A DNA stretch of 64,000 nucleotides from Lactobacillus sp. HBUAS51381 (GCF_012641095.1 NZ_JAAVSC010000009.1:32469-96468); one strand, 5' to 3'; positions 7,798-17,452 are shown, counted from the stretch's first letter. Made by a program: numbers and translations. The notes: a model not told the origin generated them from the sequence alone.

Positions 7798-10317
7798 TTA
7801 GTGACTTGCCATGAATTTTTCTGGCGTAATGCCCTGCATGCCAATCATCGGGTCAATCTGGCGACTGAGCACCAGCTCCGGTGTTAAGCGATAGTTAGCC
7901 GGTTCGGTGGGCGCTTCAGGGTCTGCTGATGGCGTTTGCGTCGTCTCTCCCGACGCCGCCACCGTTTTCTCATCTTTCACCGGCTGCGCTTCGGAAGTTG
8001 CTGTGGGATCCACCTTCACGGGGGCATCCGGGGCCAAGACCCCCTGAATGCGCATGGTCAGGGTCGTTCGTCGATTAACGGACAAGTTCGTCACGCAGGT
8101 GGTAAACGCATTCGGTTCGCCTAGTAGAATCAGCATATCCGCGGCCCGCGTGACCGCCGTGTACAACAGGTTACGTTGTAGCATCCGGTTGTACTGTCCC
8201 ACCATCGGCAGAATGACCATCTTAAATTCCGACCCCTGCGATTTATGAATCGACATGCAATAGGCCAAAGTTAACCGATTCCAGTCATTTCGCGAATAGG
8301 TCACTTCGGTCTGCTCGAAGGCAATCGTTAGTTGATCCGCCTTAAGCTTCTTGTCCTTGGCACTCAGATCAATTCCAGTAATGGTGCCAATATCGCCGTT
8401 AAAGACGTTATTTTCCGGGCTGTTCACCAGGTGGAGAACCTTATCACCAATCCGAAATTTCTGATTGCGAAATTCAACTTCCTTGGTCCGCTCAGATTTC
8501 CGTGGATTCAGGATATCCTGTAGGACCACGTTGAGCCGATCAATCCCCGCCGTTCCCCGATACATTGGGGCGAGCACCTGAATATCACTTGCCGTGAACC
8601 CCTTGGCGTGGGCCTTGGCGACGATCTGATCAATCACATTTGCCACCTGATTGGCGTGACAGGGAATGAACGACCGGTCGGGTTGATTCTGCGTAAAGTC
8701 CGCCGGTAGCTGTCCATTCTTGATGGCGTGGGCCAGCGGAATGATCGATGACCCATCCCCCTGCCGGTAAATGGTATCCAGTTGAATCTTCTGGAGCTGA
8801 TCGCTGGCTAAGAGATCGTGGAAAACCTGTCCCGGTCCCACCGAGGGCAACTGATCCTTATCGCCCACGAGAATCACCTGCATCCCTACCGGCACGGCCC
8901 GTAACAGCGTCTTCATCAGGTAAACATCGACCATTGACGTTTCATCAATGATCAATAGGCCACCCTCCAGATCCTTGGTCGCCGCGGCGTCTAGGTCCTC
9001 TTCACGCCCCGTTAACCCCAGCAACCGGTGAATTGTACTGGCCGGCAACCCGGTAGATTCGCTCATCCGTTTAGCCGCACGGCCAGTCGGCGCGGCCAGT
9101 AGCACGGGAAAGGGCTTCTCCTTGTATTCATTGATGTCCAATGAGACCTCGTGGAGTCGCGCATAGAGATTGACCAAGCCGCGAATAATCGTCGTTTTCC
9201 CGGTCCCTGGCCCCCCGGTCAGCAACATGATCTTGGCCTTAACCGCGGCGGTCAGTGCGGTCGTCTGGGACTCATCGTAAACGATGTCCGCCTGCTTCTC
9301 CACGATCCGGATCTGCTTGGAAATGGCCTCATCGCTGAATTTCTGCTCATCGTCGCCCCCCTGTAGCAGGCGCTGTAAATGCTCGGCAATCTGCCATTCC
9401 GCATCGTACAACGACTTTAGGTAAATTCGCTGATCGTCACCGACCACCTTTTGCTGTTTGGCGAGTTCCAACAACTGATCGGCAATATCTTGCGGATTCA
9501 ACCGCACATTGCGTGCATTTTCCAGGAGACTCAAGGTATTCGCCAACAGCGGCTTGGCCGTCGTGTAGGTGTCCCCATTTGCCACCGACAAATCGGTCAA
9601 CGTCTGAAGGAGTCCGGCGCGCAAACGTTCGGGACGATCCGCGGCATAGCCCAGCTGGGTGGCAATCTGGTCGGCCCGTTTGAAGCTGACCCCCGTGATG
9701 TCTTCGGCCAGTTGATAAGGATTATCATGAATAACGTCGAGGGTCTTCGCCTCGTAACGGTTATAAATCGCCGCGGCCAACGTACTCCCAAAACCGTAGC
9801 CATTTAGCCCAATAATGATCTGTTCCATCCCATTGTTGGTCTGTAATTGGCTCACCAGCGTGGCCACCACCTTGGCGGATAGCCCGAGTGGGGTCAAAAC
9901 GTCACTGTCATCCAGAATCTTTTCAATCGCATTGGTGCCCAGTTGATCGACAATCTTGGTCGCCGTTTTCTTCCCCAGGCCCGGGAAGTCGTCGCCACTC
10001 AAATAGGCAATGACGCCGCTACGGGAGGTTGGCGTTTCGTTTTGATAGTTATCCGCCTGAAATTGCACCCCGTACTTGGGATGTTCGACCTTTTTGCCGG
10101 TAAAGCGATAGGTCACGTCGTCCTTCACATCGGCAAAGTTCCCGGTCACTACGATCTCGTCTTCGTGCCAGTCTAGACTGGTTTCGGATACCTTGACTAA
10201 CATGACCTTGTAAAAACTATCCTGGCTGGCAAAGAAGACCGCGCTGACGGTGCCGACCACGTAATCGGCCTGATCATGACGGTCCGCCGCAAATAAGTCC
10301 AGTGATTCGGTTGCCAT
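7798..10317 (-). CDS. recD2: RecD2-type ATP-dependent 5'-3' DNA helicase
   Basis: An 839-residue superfamily 1B helicase of the RecBC-independent RecD2 class, involved in DNA repair. It has the RecD2 N-terminal region with helix-hairpin-helix (GLGKKTATKIVDQLG near 115-130). Walker A is LLTGGPGTGKTTI, followed by LLIIDETSMVD (Walker B), VGDKDQLPSVGPGQVF (motif III), and C-terminal AYCMSIHKSQGSEF and LYTAVTRA motifs. A Pro/Thr/Ala-rich tail of about 80 residues follows the helicase core. The ATG at 10317 has GGGAGGAG eight bases upstream. It follows the TPR gene by 15 bp, in the order common in lactobacilli. Confidence 0.95.
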   Translation of the reverse strand: MATESLDLFAADRHDQADYVVGTVSAVFFASQDSFYKVMLVKVSETSLDWHEDEIVVTGNFADVKDDVTYRFTGKKVEHPKYGVQFQADNYQNETPTSRSGVIAYLSGDDFPGLGKKTATKIVDQLGTNAIEKILDDSDVLTPLGLSAKVVATLVSQLQTNNGMEQIIIGLNGYGFGSTLAAAIYNRYEAKTLDVIHDNPYQLAEDITGVSFKRADQIATQLGYAADRPERLRAGLLQTLTDLSVANGDTYTTAKPLLANTLSLLENARNVRLNPQDIADQLLELAKQQKVVGDDQRIYLKSLYDAEWQIAEHLQRLLQGGDDEQKFSDEAISKQIRIVEKQADIVYDESQTTALTAAVKAKIMLLTGGPGTGKTTIIRGLVNLYARLHEVSLDINEYKEKPFPVLLAAPTGRAAKRMSESTGLPASTIHRLLGLTGREEDLDAAATKDLEGGLLIIDETSMVDVYLMKTLLRAVPVGMQVILVGDKDQLPSVGPGQVFHDLLASDQLQKIQLDTIYRQGDGSSIIPLAHAIKNGQLPADFTQNQPDRSFIPCHANQVANVIDQIVAKAHAKGFTASDIQVLAPMYRGTAGIDRLNVVLQDILNPRKSERTKEVEFRNQKFRIGDKVLHLVNSPENNVFNGDIGTITGIDLSAKDKKLKADQLTIAFEQTEVTYSRNDWNRLTLAYCMSIHKSQGSEFKMVILPMVGQYNRMLQRNLLYTAVTRAADMLILLGEPNAFTTCVTNLSVNRRTTLTMRIQGVLAPDAPVKVDPTATSEAQPVKDEKTVAASGETTQTPSADPEAPTEPANYRLTPELVLSRQIDPMIGMQGITPEKFMASH

Positions 10318-10332
10318 CTGCTTGTCTCCTCC

Positions 10333-11028
10333 CTACTGCTCCGGCGTATCCGGTTGGCCCTTTTGGGTCTGAATAAACCGTTCGATATCGGCTAGCTTCT
10401 TCTGACCCTTCTCAAAATAAGCGGGATCTAACGTCTGCGCCGCCTTGAAATACGGTCCATAGTTCTCACCCTGAACCATCGCAACCAATCCACGGTCAAA
10501 GTTAGCCCGTCCATTGTTCGCGTCCAACTGCAGTACTTGGTCGTAGTACTGGGCGGCCTGGGCCATGTTTCCGAGCGCTAAAAGGTTCTCCGCCACGACC
10601 TGTAAGGTTGCGACATCCTTGGGTTGACTGCCCAAGGCCGTTAATCCAAAGACCAACGCACGTTTATGGTCACCGCTAGCCATATAGCTCTGCGCCATCA
10701 TCAGGTAACCGGCGCCCTTCAGTTGTGCACCGAGTTGGTCAAACTGGGCAATGGCTTTCGTGTAGTCCTGCGCCGCGTAATAGACGTTACCCAGGCCGTA
10801 ATGTAATTTCTCCACCGTTGCCGGTTGCGCGGCAAATAATCCCAGTGCCTTCATCAGTAATTCCTCAGCCTGCGCAAAGGAGTTGAGATCCACCAAGACC
10901 GTTGCTAATTCGTAATAGGCATCCGCGTCGCCGGGGTGCCCGTCAATTCGCTGTACCAATTCATGAACCATTTGTTCAGAGCGTTGTTTGTCTTGCTCGC
11001 GACCTTGCCCTGTCTGTTGTGCCGTCAT
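10333..11028 (-). CDS. Tetratricopeptide-repeat protein
   Basis: A 231-residue soluble protein made of about five TPR units (for example DADAYYELATVLVDLNSFAQAEELL and LHYGLGNVYYAAQDYTKAIAQF), a scaffold for protein-protein contacts. The ATG at 11028 is preferred because AAGGTG lies upstream in the 20-bp gap after the phosphatase gene; the longer reading would overlap that gene. It sits between a histidine phosphatase and recD2 in what looks like one transcription unit. Its partner is unknown. Confidence 0.85.
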   Translation of the reverse strand: MTAQQTGQGREQDKQRSEQMVHELVQRIDGHPGDADAYYELATVLVDLNSFAQAEELLMKALGLFAAQPATVEKLHYGLGNVYYAAQDYTKAIAQFDQLGAQLKGAGYLMMAQSYMASGDHKRALVFGLTALGSQPKDVATLQVVAENLLALGNMAQAAQYYDQVLQLDANNGRANFDRGLVAMVQGENYGPYFKAAQTLDPAYFEKGQKKLADIERFIQTQKGQPDTPEQ

Positions 11029-11048
11029 TTCTCTAATCACCTTATCTT

Positions 11049-11708
11049 CTAAATCGTATCGGTCGGCGTTGCTGTCGCCGTTAAGAAGCTCGTATCGTTC
11101 CAATCCCGGAGTTCGAAATTCCGGCCGCCATCCGTCGTTTCCAATACCGTGACACTGGTATTGCGCAGGCCACCGCGTTTCCGCAGATCCGGGAGTGGTG
11201 TCCCCAACAAGGCGTTAATCTCGGCGTTCAGCGCGGCCCCGTGGCTCACCACCAACACATTGGCTTGCGGTTGCGGATTTGCCGCGACAATAGCTTGAAT
11301 CCCCGGCGTCATTCGATCAATGACCTCTTGGAAGGTTTCCCCGCCAACCCGGCTCGTCTCATACTGATCGGGATGATTACGAAAGGCATCTAATTCGGCT
11401 GGGAATTGCTGCTTCACATCGTCAAAGGCCATCCCTTCCAACTTACCCAGATGAAATTCCTCCAGCCGACTCATCAGGGTCAAGGGCACGTGTTGGTGCA
11501 GTTCCTTCACCACGTGTTGGGCCGTAATCCGGGCTCTGCGAATGGGGCTCGAATAAGCGTGCTGAAAACGCGTATGACGCAGGAAACGACCCACTTGAAC
11601 CATTTGCTGGTAGCTTTCGGTTAACAGCTCAGAATCGCCACCAGCTCCTTGAAACCGGCCCTCTAAATTCCACTGTGTCTTCCCATGGCGTACAAAGTAT
11701 AATTTCAA
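11049..11708 (-). CDS. Histidine phosphatase (phosphoglycerate mutase-like) family protein
   Basis: A 219-residue branch-I histidine phosphatase. The phospho-accepting motif is at the extreme N-terminus (LYFVRHGKTQWN, with catalytic RHG at residues 7-9). The second-half catalytic His is in VLVVSHGAALN near residue 152. These small enzymes act on varied phosphoesters, and the true substrate cannot be read from the sequence. The start is a TTG at 11708, with an AGGCAGG-type site 10 bases upstream and no in-frame ATG nearby. Confidence 0.85.
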   Translation of the reverse strand: MKLYFVRHGKTQWNLEGRFQGAGGDSELLTESYQQMVQVGRFLRHTRFQHAYSSPIRRARITAQHVVKELHQHVPLTLMSRLEEFHLGKLEGMAFDDVKQQFPAELDAFRNHPDQYETSRVGGETFQEVIDRMTPGIQAIVAANPQPQANVLVVSHGAALNAEINALLGTPLPDLRKRGGLRNTSVTVLETTDGGRNFELRDWNDTSFLTATATPTDTI

Positions 11709-11867
11709 AGCGCGGTGCCTGCCTTTCTTTTTTCAGGATTAATCGTTCATGAACAACTGCTCCCACGGCCGCACAAACCAGCGGCGACCGGGAGAAACAG
11801 CCATATCACCTTATTATGCCAGTTTTTCCTTATTTTTCAAAGAAACAACTGCGAAAAATCCCAAAAA

Positions 11868-11897
11868 CCCGCTAACGAGGACGACCTCATTAACGGG
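11868..11897 (-). terminator. Rho-independent terminator beyond the structured repeat
   Basis: On the minus strand CCCGTTAATGAGG and CCTCGTTAGCGGG pair with two mismatches, followed by TTTTTGGGATTTTT. It would stop transcripts crossing the intergenic repeat from the mnmA side, or an RNA made from the repeat itself on the minus strand. Confidence 0.75.
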
Positions 11898-11916
11898 TAA
11901 GTATTGCAATCTAAAG

Positions 11917-12345
11917 GTTGAAAATTCACGAACACGCTCCAGTCCCCAGCTGACAAGGCTTATCGCCATAAAATTAATCATCAACGACCACCTGCGTCAG
12001 TCAGAGATTCCGGCGCTGTCACGGCTACCTACATCTCTGGCTGCCTCCGGTTACAATAGTTGAAATCGACTAAATGTGCGGGGACATCGCTGGAGTGGCA
12101 ACGTTCTGCCAGTTTAATTGGCTACATCTCATGTAGCCGTGAGTGAGTCAAATTTGGTCTCAGCCGTGGGAGTTTCCAAGTGATTTTGCTTGGAAACTGG
12201 CGACTTTGAGACGTGAATTTCCGGCTCAAAGCGAGGGAAAAGACAGCACTTTGGCTTTTCCCGATCCTTTCCACAGCGATCCAGACCAAATTTGACGAAC
12301 GGTAAGGCGGCCAGTACGCGACGATCATATTATCATGGTTGTTAT
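11917..12345. repeat. Structured intergenic repeat, copy 1 (complete)
   Basis: About 430 bp without a plausible gene, homologous along its length to 63705-64000. Copy 1 holds about 50 bp (around 11985-12045) that copy 2 lacks. The right half folds as a closed multi-branch structure: a 14-bp closing stem GTCAAATTTGGTCT (12147-12160) with its exact complement at 12283-12296, enclosing AGTTTCCAAG/CTTGGAAACT (12171-12198), CTTTGAG/CTCAAAG (12204-12231) and GGGAAAAG/CTTTTCCC (12235-12262). A CTACAT/ATGTAG hairpin precedes it at 12122-12136. Between copies, two base pairs of the first inner stem change on both sides (G-C to T-A and T-A to A-T). Function unknown; a noncoding RNA or a MITE-like mobile element are the main options. 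Confidence 0.85.
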
Positions 12346-12419
12346 CCTTGTCACACCAGGAATCCTAGCTGCGTTCTATCTTTCAACTTTTAGGTTGCGT
12401 TTATTTAAGTCGTCAAAGA

Positions 12420-13607
<1,188 letters not shown>

Positions 13608-13663
13608 TCATTCAGATTCTGGAGAATCTACGATTTGAAGGTCGCATAAATCCAGTATTGCCT

Positions 13664-13692
13664 AGTTTACCTATTTTACCGGTGATTTGCAA
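13664..13692 (-). promoter_or_regulatory. Predicted promoter of mnmA
   Basis: Minus-strand TTGCAA, a 17-bp spacer and TAAACT, giving a leader of about 65 bases before the mnmA start. Confidence 0.55.
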
Positions 13693-13761
13693 GCCTGGCG
13701 TTTCCTTTCAGAAAACAGGAGGCAAGCCGCCCACCGCGAGTAGCGAGTTGCCTTACCTACC

Positions 13762-13807
13762 AAAAAAGACTTACCGCCACCCGCAATTACTGGTGAACGA
13801 TAAGTCT
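13762..13807 (-). terminator. Terminator of the desulfurase-DUF1831 unit
   Basis: On the minus strand AGACTTA...CACC pairs with GGTG...TAAGTCT, followed directly by TTTTTT. It lies just past the DUF1831 stop. Confidence 0.8.
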
Positions 13808-13815
13808 GTCACACA

Positions 13816-14160
13816 TTAAGCCTTTTTTTGAATAATCTCACGGTCAATCAGGTTCTGCAAGATAAAGTGATACTGTTCCACATTACCCTTGGCGTGCGTC
13901 CCCTTGAAAATATTGATCCGGCGATTACCGGAGGCGTTGGTTGTCGACATCTTAAAGCCGCTGAGATCCTTCGCAACCACCACCCGCAACATTTGATTCC
14001 GGTTGTACGGCGACGTTGGGTCTACCGACCGTTCCAACGTGTAGTTGCCGGCGTTGGAGAGTTGGAACCCCACGTCCTTCAAGGCATAGGACTTCACTTT
14101 TGGATTCAATTCGTAAATATCCGGGTCGCCATCAACTTGCATTTGCTTTTCGAATAACAT
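13816..14160 (-). CDS. DUF1831-type small protein
   Basis: A 114-residue protein without signal peptide or membrane segment, recognised as the DUF1831 family of lactobacillales. It has no known catalytic motif. The coding sequence starts one base past the stop of the cysteine desulfurase, so the two are translationally coupled. Its fixed place between the desulfurase and mnmA suggests a role in sulfur relay or iron-sulfur/thiolation chemistry, but it has no cysteine and cannot itself be a persulfide carrier. Function unknown. Confidence 0.8.
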   Translation of the reverse strand: MLFEKQMQVDGDPDIYELNPKVKSYALKDVGFQLSNAGNYTLERSVDPTSPYNRNQMLRVVVAKDLSGFKMSTTNASGNRRINIFKGTHAKGNVEQYHFILQNLIDREIIQKKA

Positions 14161-14161
14161 C

Positions 14162-15364
14162 CTACTTCACCTCACTGTGCTTCTTATTTAGTCGCTTGAC
14201 GATGGCCGTCACGTTCTTGATGAACGCGTCGATCTCGTCACTGGTCGTCTGTTGGCCAAAGGATAGCCGAATGGACTCCGCGATCCGGGGACTCTTTTCG
14301 CCAAACATCGCCGTTAAGACGTGGGACGGTTCAATGGAACCGGCCGTGCAGGCGGAACCACCGGAAACGGCAATCCCAGCCAGGTCCAAATTGGTCTGCA
14401 TCACGTACGTGGAGATCCCCTTGATCCAAATGTTCAGGACGTGATCGAGGTTTTCCCCCTCCAGCGACCCATTGACCGCAAAGTCCACGCCATTGGCAGT
14501 CAGGCCCTGAACGACCTGTTCCTTGAAGCCGTGGAAGCGGGCCCGCTTTTCGGCCTTGACCTCCGGCGTCAGGAGTTCGGCAGCCTTGGCAAAACCAGCG
14601 ATAGCCGGGACATTTTCCGTGCCGGCACGGCGCTTTTCCTCCTGGTCGCCCCCCTTAATCAGGCTAGGGAAGTTGATGCCCTCACGTTTGTAAAGAAATC
14701 CGATCATCTTGGGACCGTTAATCTTGTGGGCCGACGTCGAGAGCATATCGATATGGTCGCGCTGAACATCAATATCCAGCAGGCCATACGTCTGCACGGC
14801 ATCCGTGTGGAACCAGGCCTGATGATCCTTCAAGATCTCACCAATCTCGTGAATCGGCATCCGGCTCCCCACTTCGTTGTTGCCCATCATGATCGTCACG
14901 AGGATCGTATCGTCTCGCAGTGCGGCCTTGAAGTCATCCAGGCTGATCCGCCCGTGTTCGTCGACCGGCAGATAGGTCACGTCAAACCCCTGTTCTTCGA
15001 GGGCGTGGAGCGGTTTTAGGACCGCCTCATGTTCAATCGCCGTGGTAATAATGTGCTTGCCCAAAGACTGCCGGGCATGGGCAGTCTGCGTAATGGCCGT
15101 GTTATCGCCCTCACTACCGCCACTGGTAAAAATAATTTCCTCGTCACTGGCCGCGTTGATACTGTTGGCAATGACCTGCCGGCTGTTTTCCATCACGGTG
15201 TGGGCTTGCCGGCCCAGGCCATACAGCGTGGAGGCATTTCCGTACACGTTGGCCATTTTGTCGGTCATCTCCGCCAAGACCTCTGGGGCCATTGGCGTCG
15301 TCGCGGCGTTATCCAGGTAAATTTCCTGAACGGCGTGACTGTTATCAATATGAATCTCTTTCAC
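14162..15364 (-). CDS. Cysteine desulfurase, IscS/NifS type
   Basis: A 400-residue PLP enzyme that takes sulfur from L-cysteine and passes a persulfide onward. N-terminal IYLDNAATTPM, the PLP lysine in STSAHKINGPKMIGF, and the active-site cysteine loop SGGSACTAGS near residue 336 are all present. The extended Cys loop is typical of class I enzymes. The start is GTG at 15364 with AGGAGG eight bases upstream. It is co-oriented with DUF1831 and mnmA, so it most likely feeds tRNA 2-thiolation; no iscU/sufU is nearby. Confidence 0.93.
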   Translation of the reverse strand: MKEIHIDNSHAVQEIYLDNAATTPMAPEVLAEMTDKMANVYGNASTLYGLGRQAHTVMENSRQVIANSINAASDEEIIFTSGGSEGDNTAITQTAHARQSLGKHIITTAIEHEAVLKPLHALEEQGFDVTYLPVDEHGRISLDDFKAALRDDTILVTIMMGNNEVGSRMPIHEIGEILKDHQAWFHTDAVQTYGLLDIDVQRDHIDMLSTSAHKINGPKMIGFLYKREGINFPSLIKGGDQEEKRRAGTENVPAIAGFAKAAELLTPEVKAEKRARFHGFKEQVVQGLTANGVDFAVNGSLEGENLDHVLNIWIKGISTYVMQTNLDLAGIAVSGGSACTAGSIEPSHVLTAMFGEKSPRIAESIRLSFGQQTTSDEIDAFIKNVTAIVKRLNKKHSEVK

Positions 15365-15389
15365 CCTAAAAACCTCCTGAACGGCCGAG

Positions 15390-16082
15390 TTAGTCTTGTG
15401 CGGCTAACAGGGCTAATAACATCTGTGCAGAACGGTGTCCCGCATCAATAATAAAATCATCAAAGTTAACACCGGAATCGTTGTCGGCATTATCGGACAT
15501 CGCCCGCACCACGACATAAGGCACCTCAAATTGGTGGGCAACCTGACCGACTGCGGCCCCTTCCATTTCACCGGATAAGGCATCCGGGAAGTGACCCATG
15601 ATGGCCTTGATTGTTTCTGGGCTATTCAAGAATTGATCACCAGAGACGATCAAGCCCAGCTTCGTCGTCAAACCGGTATCGGCCGCGGCGGCCACAATCT
15701 TTTCGCCCCATTCCTTCGAAGCGGTAAACCGAGCCGGTTGTTGAGGTAATTGACCGTATGCGTAACCAAAGGCCCGGGCATCGGCATCGTGGTAGGCCGT
15801 TTCCGTCGAGACCACGACATCCCCAATGTTCAGATCGGGCGCCAAGGCACCGGCAGAACCAGAGTTAATCACCAGATCCACGTTGAACTGGGTAATCAGT
15901 AAAGCAGTCGTTAAACCAGCCTCAACTTTACCAATCCCGGAACGAACCAGCACAACGGCTTGACCACTAATGGTTCCTTCGTAAAATTCAAGACCGTGGA
16001 TGTCGGTGGTCTTAGCGTCTTGTAACGCATCGTGTAGTTCCTTGATTTCTTCTTCCATGGCGCAAAGAATTCCAAATGTCAT
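15390..16082 (-). CDS. mtnN: 5'-methylthioadenosine/S-adenosylhomocysteine nucleosidase
   Basis: Hydrolyses MTA and SAH to adenine and the thioribose, recycling methyl-transfer by-products and feeding LuxS. The 230-residue protein keeps the three catalytic residues at the standard positions: Glu12 (CAMEEE), Glu174 (SGEMEGAAVG) and Asp197 (RAMSDNAD). Length is normal. AAGGAG lies 11 bases before the ATG at 16082. It lies 25 bp upstream of the cysteine desulfurase and is probably co-transcribed with it, linking sulfur and methyl metabolism. Confidence 0.96.
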   Translation of the reverse strand: MTFGILCAMEEEIKELHDALQDAKTTDIHGLEFYEGTISGQAVVLVRSGIGKVEAGLTTALLITQFNVDLVINSGSAGALAPDLNIGDVVVSTETAYHDADARAFGYAYGQLPQQPARFTASKEWGEKIVAAAADTGLTTKLGLIVSGDQFLNSPETIKAIMGHFPDALSGEMEGAAVGQVAHQFEVPYVVVRAMSDNADNDSGVNFDDFIIDAGHRSAQMLLALLAAQD

Positions 16083-16175
16083 GTGGGTTGTCGCTCCTTA
16101 AAATTTTTAAAATTGCTGAAAATACCAGTGGTCAGCCGCCTAGTCACGCCCGCCACTCAACGACTCTCAGCTAAA

Positions 16176-16481
16176 TTAGTGCACAAAAAACAAAATTAGA
16201 TAGACTACGATTATCAGGGCACTTAACCAAAAAATCGCCCAATTGAGGCGATGACCCAGCCGCTTTTGTTTCACTTCAGTTGGGCTGACCCGCTGATCCA
16301 TGGGTGGTTCTTCGGTCGGTTCGTTGCCCTTGGGATTGCCGTGTTTTCGCGCATATTCCTTTTCGACTTGAACCCGTTTGCGGTCGCGCTCCTGAAAGTC
16401 CTTTTCAGCCTGCTCTTGTTCCCGCCGATAATCCGCTCTGGTCTTGGGCGGTTCGTTATGATCTTGCCAATCATCGTTCAT
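16176..16481 (-). CDS. Small membrane protein with charged N-terminal coil
   Basis: A 101-residue protein of unknown function. Residues 1-75 are very polar, with a stretch rich in Glu, Arg and Lys (REQEQAEKDFQERDRKRVQVEKEYARK) likely to be helical. A single hydrophobic segment, LNWAIFWLSALIIVVYLILFFV, ends the protein, so it should be tail-anchored with its charged domain in the cytoplasm. The ATG at 16481 is preferred over a GTG nine bases upstream because TAGGTGA is spaced five bases before it. It starts ten bases past the Nudix stop and belongs to the csp-Nudix unit. Confidence 0.75.
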   Translation of the reverse strand: MNDDWQDHNEPPKTRADYRREQEQAEKDFQERDRKRVQVEKEYARKHGNPKGNEPTEEPPMDQRVSPTEVKQKRLGHRLNWAIFWLSALIIVVYLILFFVH

Positions 16482-16490
16482 TGCTGTCAC

Positions 16491-17033
16491 CTACTTCTGC
16501 AATAGCCAGTAATAGATGGCCGTAATCGTCTTGGCGTCATTAATCTCGCCGCTCGCAATCATGGCCTGTGCTTCCTGCTTCGTGACCGTCAAAAGCTCCA
16601 AGTTTTCGCCGCGGTCACGGGGTAACTTCGTCGTCACGGGTTTTAAATCCGTAGCCAGAAACAATGTCATATATTCGTCGGAGAATCCTACGCTAGAGTA
16701 AAATCCAGTAATTCGTTTTAACTGACCCGGTTGGTAGCGGATCTCTTCGTTCAACTCGCGAATCACCGCGTGTTCGACGTTATCGGCATCCCGGCTGTCT
16801 AGCTTGCCAGCTGGAATCTCCAATGTCGCAGCGGCGATAGGTGCCCGCCATTGCCGTTCCAAAATCATCTTATGATCGTCGGTTAACGCTAGAATCCCCA
16901 CGGCTCCCGCGTGCCGCACAATCTCTCTGGTCGCGGTATCGCCGTTGGGTAGCCGAACACTCTGTCGTTCTAATTTCACAATCACACCGTCATAGAGTTC
17001 CTCGGTGGATTCAACGTGTTCTTCTAAATCCAT
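16491..17033 (-). CDS. Nudix hydrolase, ADP-ribose pyrophosphatase type
   Basis: A 180-residue Nudix enzyme of the NudF/YqkG type, expected to hydrolyse ADP-ribose to AMP and ribose-5-phosphate. The Nudix box reads PAGKLDSRDADNVEHAVIRELNEEI: the catalytic RELxEE core is intact, but the segment before it is about two residues longer than the GX5EX7REUXEE consensus and the closing Gly is Arg. A hydrophobic-aromatic IPAGK precedes it as in NudF proteins. The ATG at 17033 has GGAGGAGG six bases upstream, lying inside the 3' end of the cold-shock-like gene. Confidence 0.9.
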   Translation of the reverse strand: MDLEEHVESTEELYDGVIVKLERQSVRLPNGDTATREIVRHAGAVGILALTDDHKMILERQWRAPIAAATLEIPAGKLDSRDADNVEHAVIRELNEEIRYQPGQLKRITGFYSSVGFSDEYMTLFLATDLKPVTTKLPRDRGENLELLTVTKQEAQAMIASGEINDAKTITAIYYWLLQK

Positions 17034-17034
17034 G

Positions 17035-17265
17035 TTAAACCTCCTCCGTGGTCCCCGTGACAACGGGCGTCACCTTAGCTGCCTGTGGCCCACGAATCCC
17101 TTGGACAATCACGAATTGCACGGTTTGGCCGGGTTCCAGCTTACGAAAGCCTTCGCCTTCACCGATAATGCCCGTGTAGTACACGAAGACATCTTCACCT
17201 TCTGGCGTGGTAATAAATCCAAAACCGCGTTGTTCACTGTAACTCTTTACTTTTCCGGTTAACAT
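17035..17265 (-). CDS. Cold-shock-domain protein
   Basis: A 76-residue single-OB-fold protein that should bind single-stranded RNA or DNA. RNP1 reads RGFGFI, and RNP2 reads DVFVYYTGI where typical Csp proteins have DVFVHF, so the usual His is Tyr. It differs from the main CspA types in charge and length and may be a specialised paralog. GGGAGGG lies six bases before the ATG at 17265. A strong promoter lies directly upstream and the leader is only about 20 bases, unlike the long thermosensing leaders of classical csp mRNAs. Confidence 0.85.
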   Translation of the reverse strand: MLTGKVKSYSEQRGFGFITTPEGEDVFVYYTGIIGEGEGFRKLEPGQTVQFVIVQGIRGPQAAKVTPVVTGTTEEV

Positions 17266-17291
17266 GGTATTCCCTCCCATACATAGTTCGA

Positions 17292-17320
17292 ATTATACTC
17301 GCTTGACCGGTCGACCGCAA
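17292..17320 (-). promoter_or_regulatory. Predicted promoter of the csp-Nudix-membrane protein unit
   Basis: Minus-strand TTGCGG, a 17-bp spacer and a perfect TATAAT, ending about 27 bases before the cold-shock-like start codon. The spacer includes the palindrome GACCGGTC. Confidence 0.75.
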
Positions 17321-17364
17321 ACGCGGGGGCTTGACCGTCGCGGATCACCGGCTCGTCCTGCAAA

Positions 17365-17415
17365 AAGGCGTGCTGTCCGGCCCTCACGCTTGGGTGAGGC
17401 TGGGCAGCACGCCTT
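17365..17415 (-). terminator. Terminator of ileS (bidirectional)
   Basis: AAGGCGTGCTG pairs with CAGCACGCCTT, and the inner GCC/CAC arms also pair. A-runs on one side and T-runs on the other make it usable in both directions. It lies about 40 bases past the ileS stop. Confidence 0.9.
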
Positions 17416-17452
17416 AAATTTTAGCTTAGCTTAATGTGATCAAGACGACCGA

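Noticed and set aside
11715..12063. Two short plus-strand ORFs (61 and 104 residues) in the gap holding repeat copy 1
   Set aside because: They cross a terminator and the structured repeat, and the second copy of the repeat does not preserve the frames.
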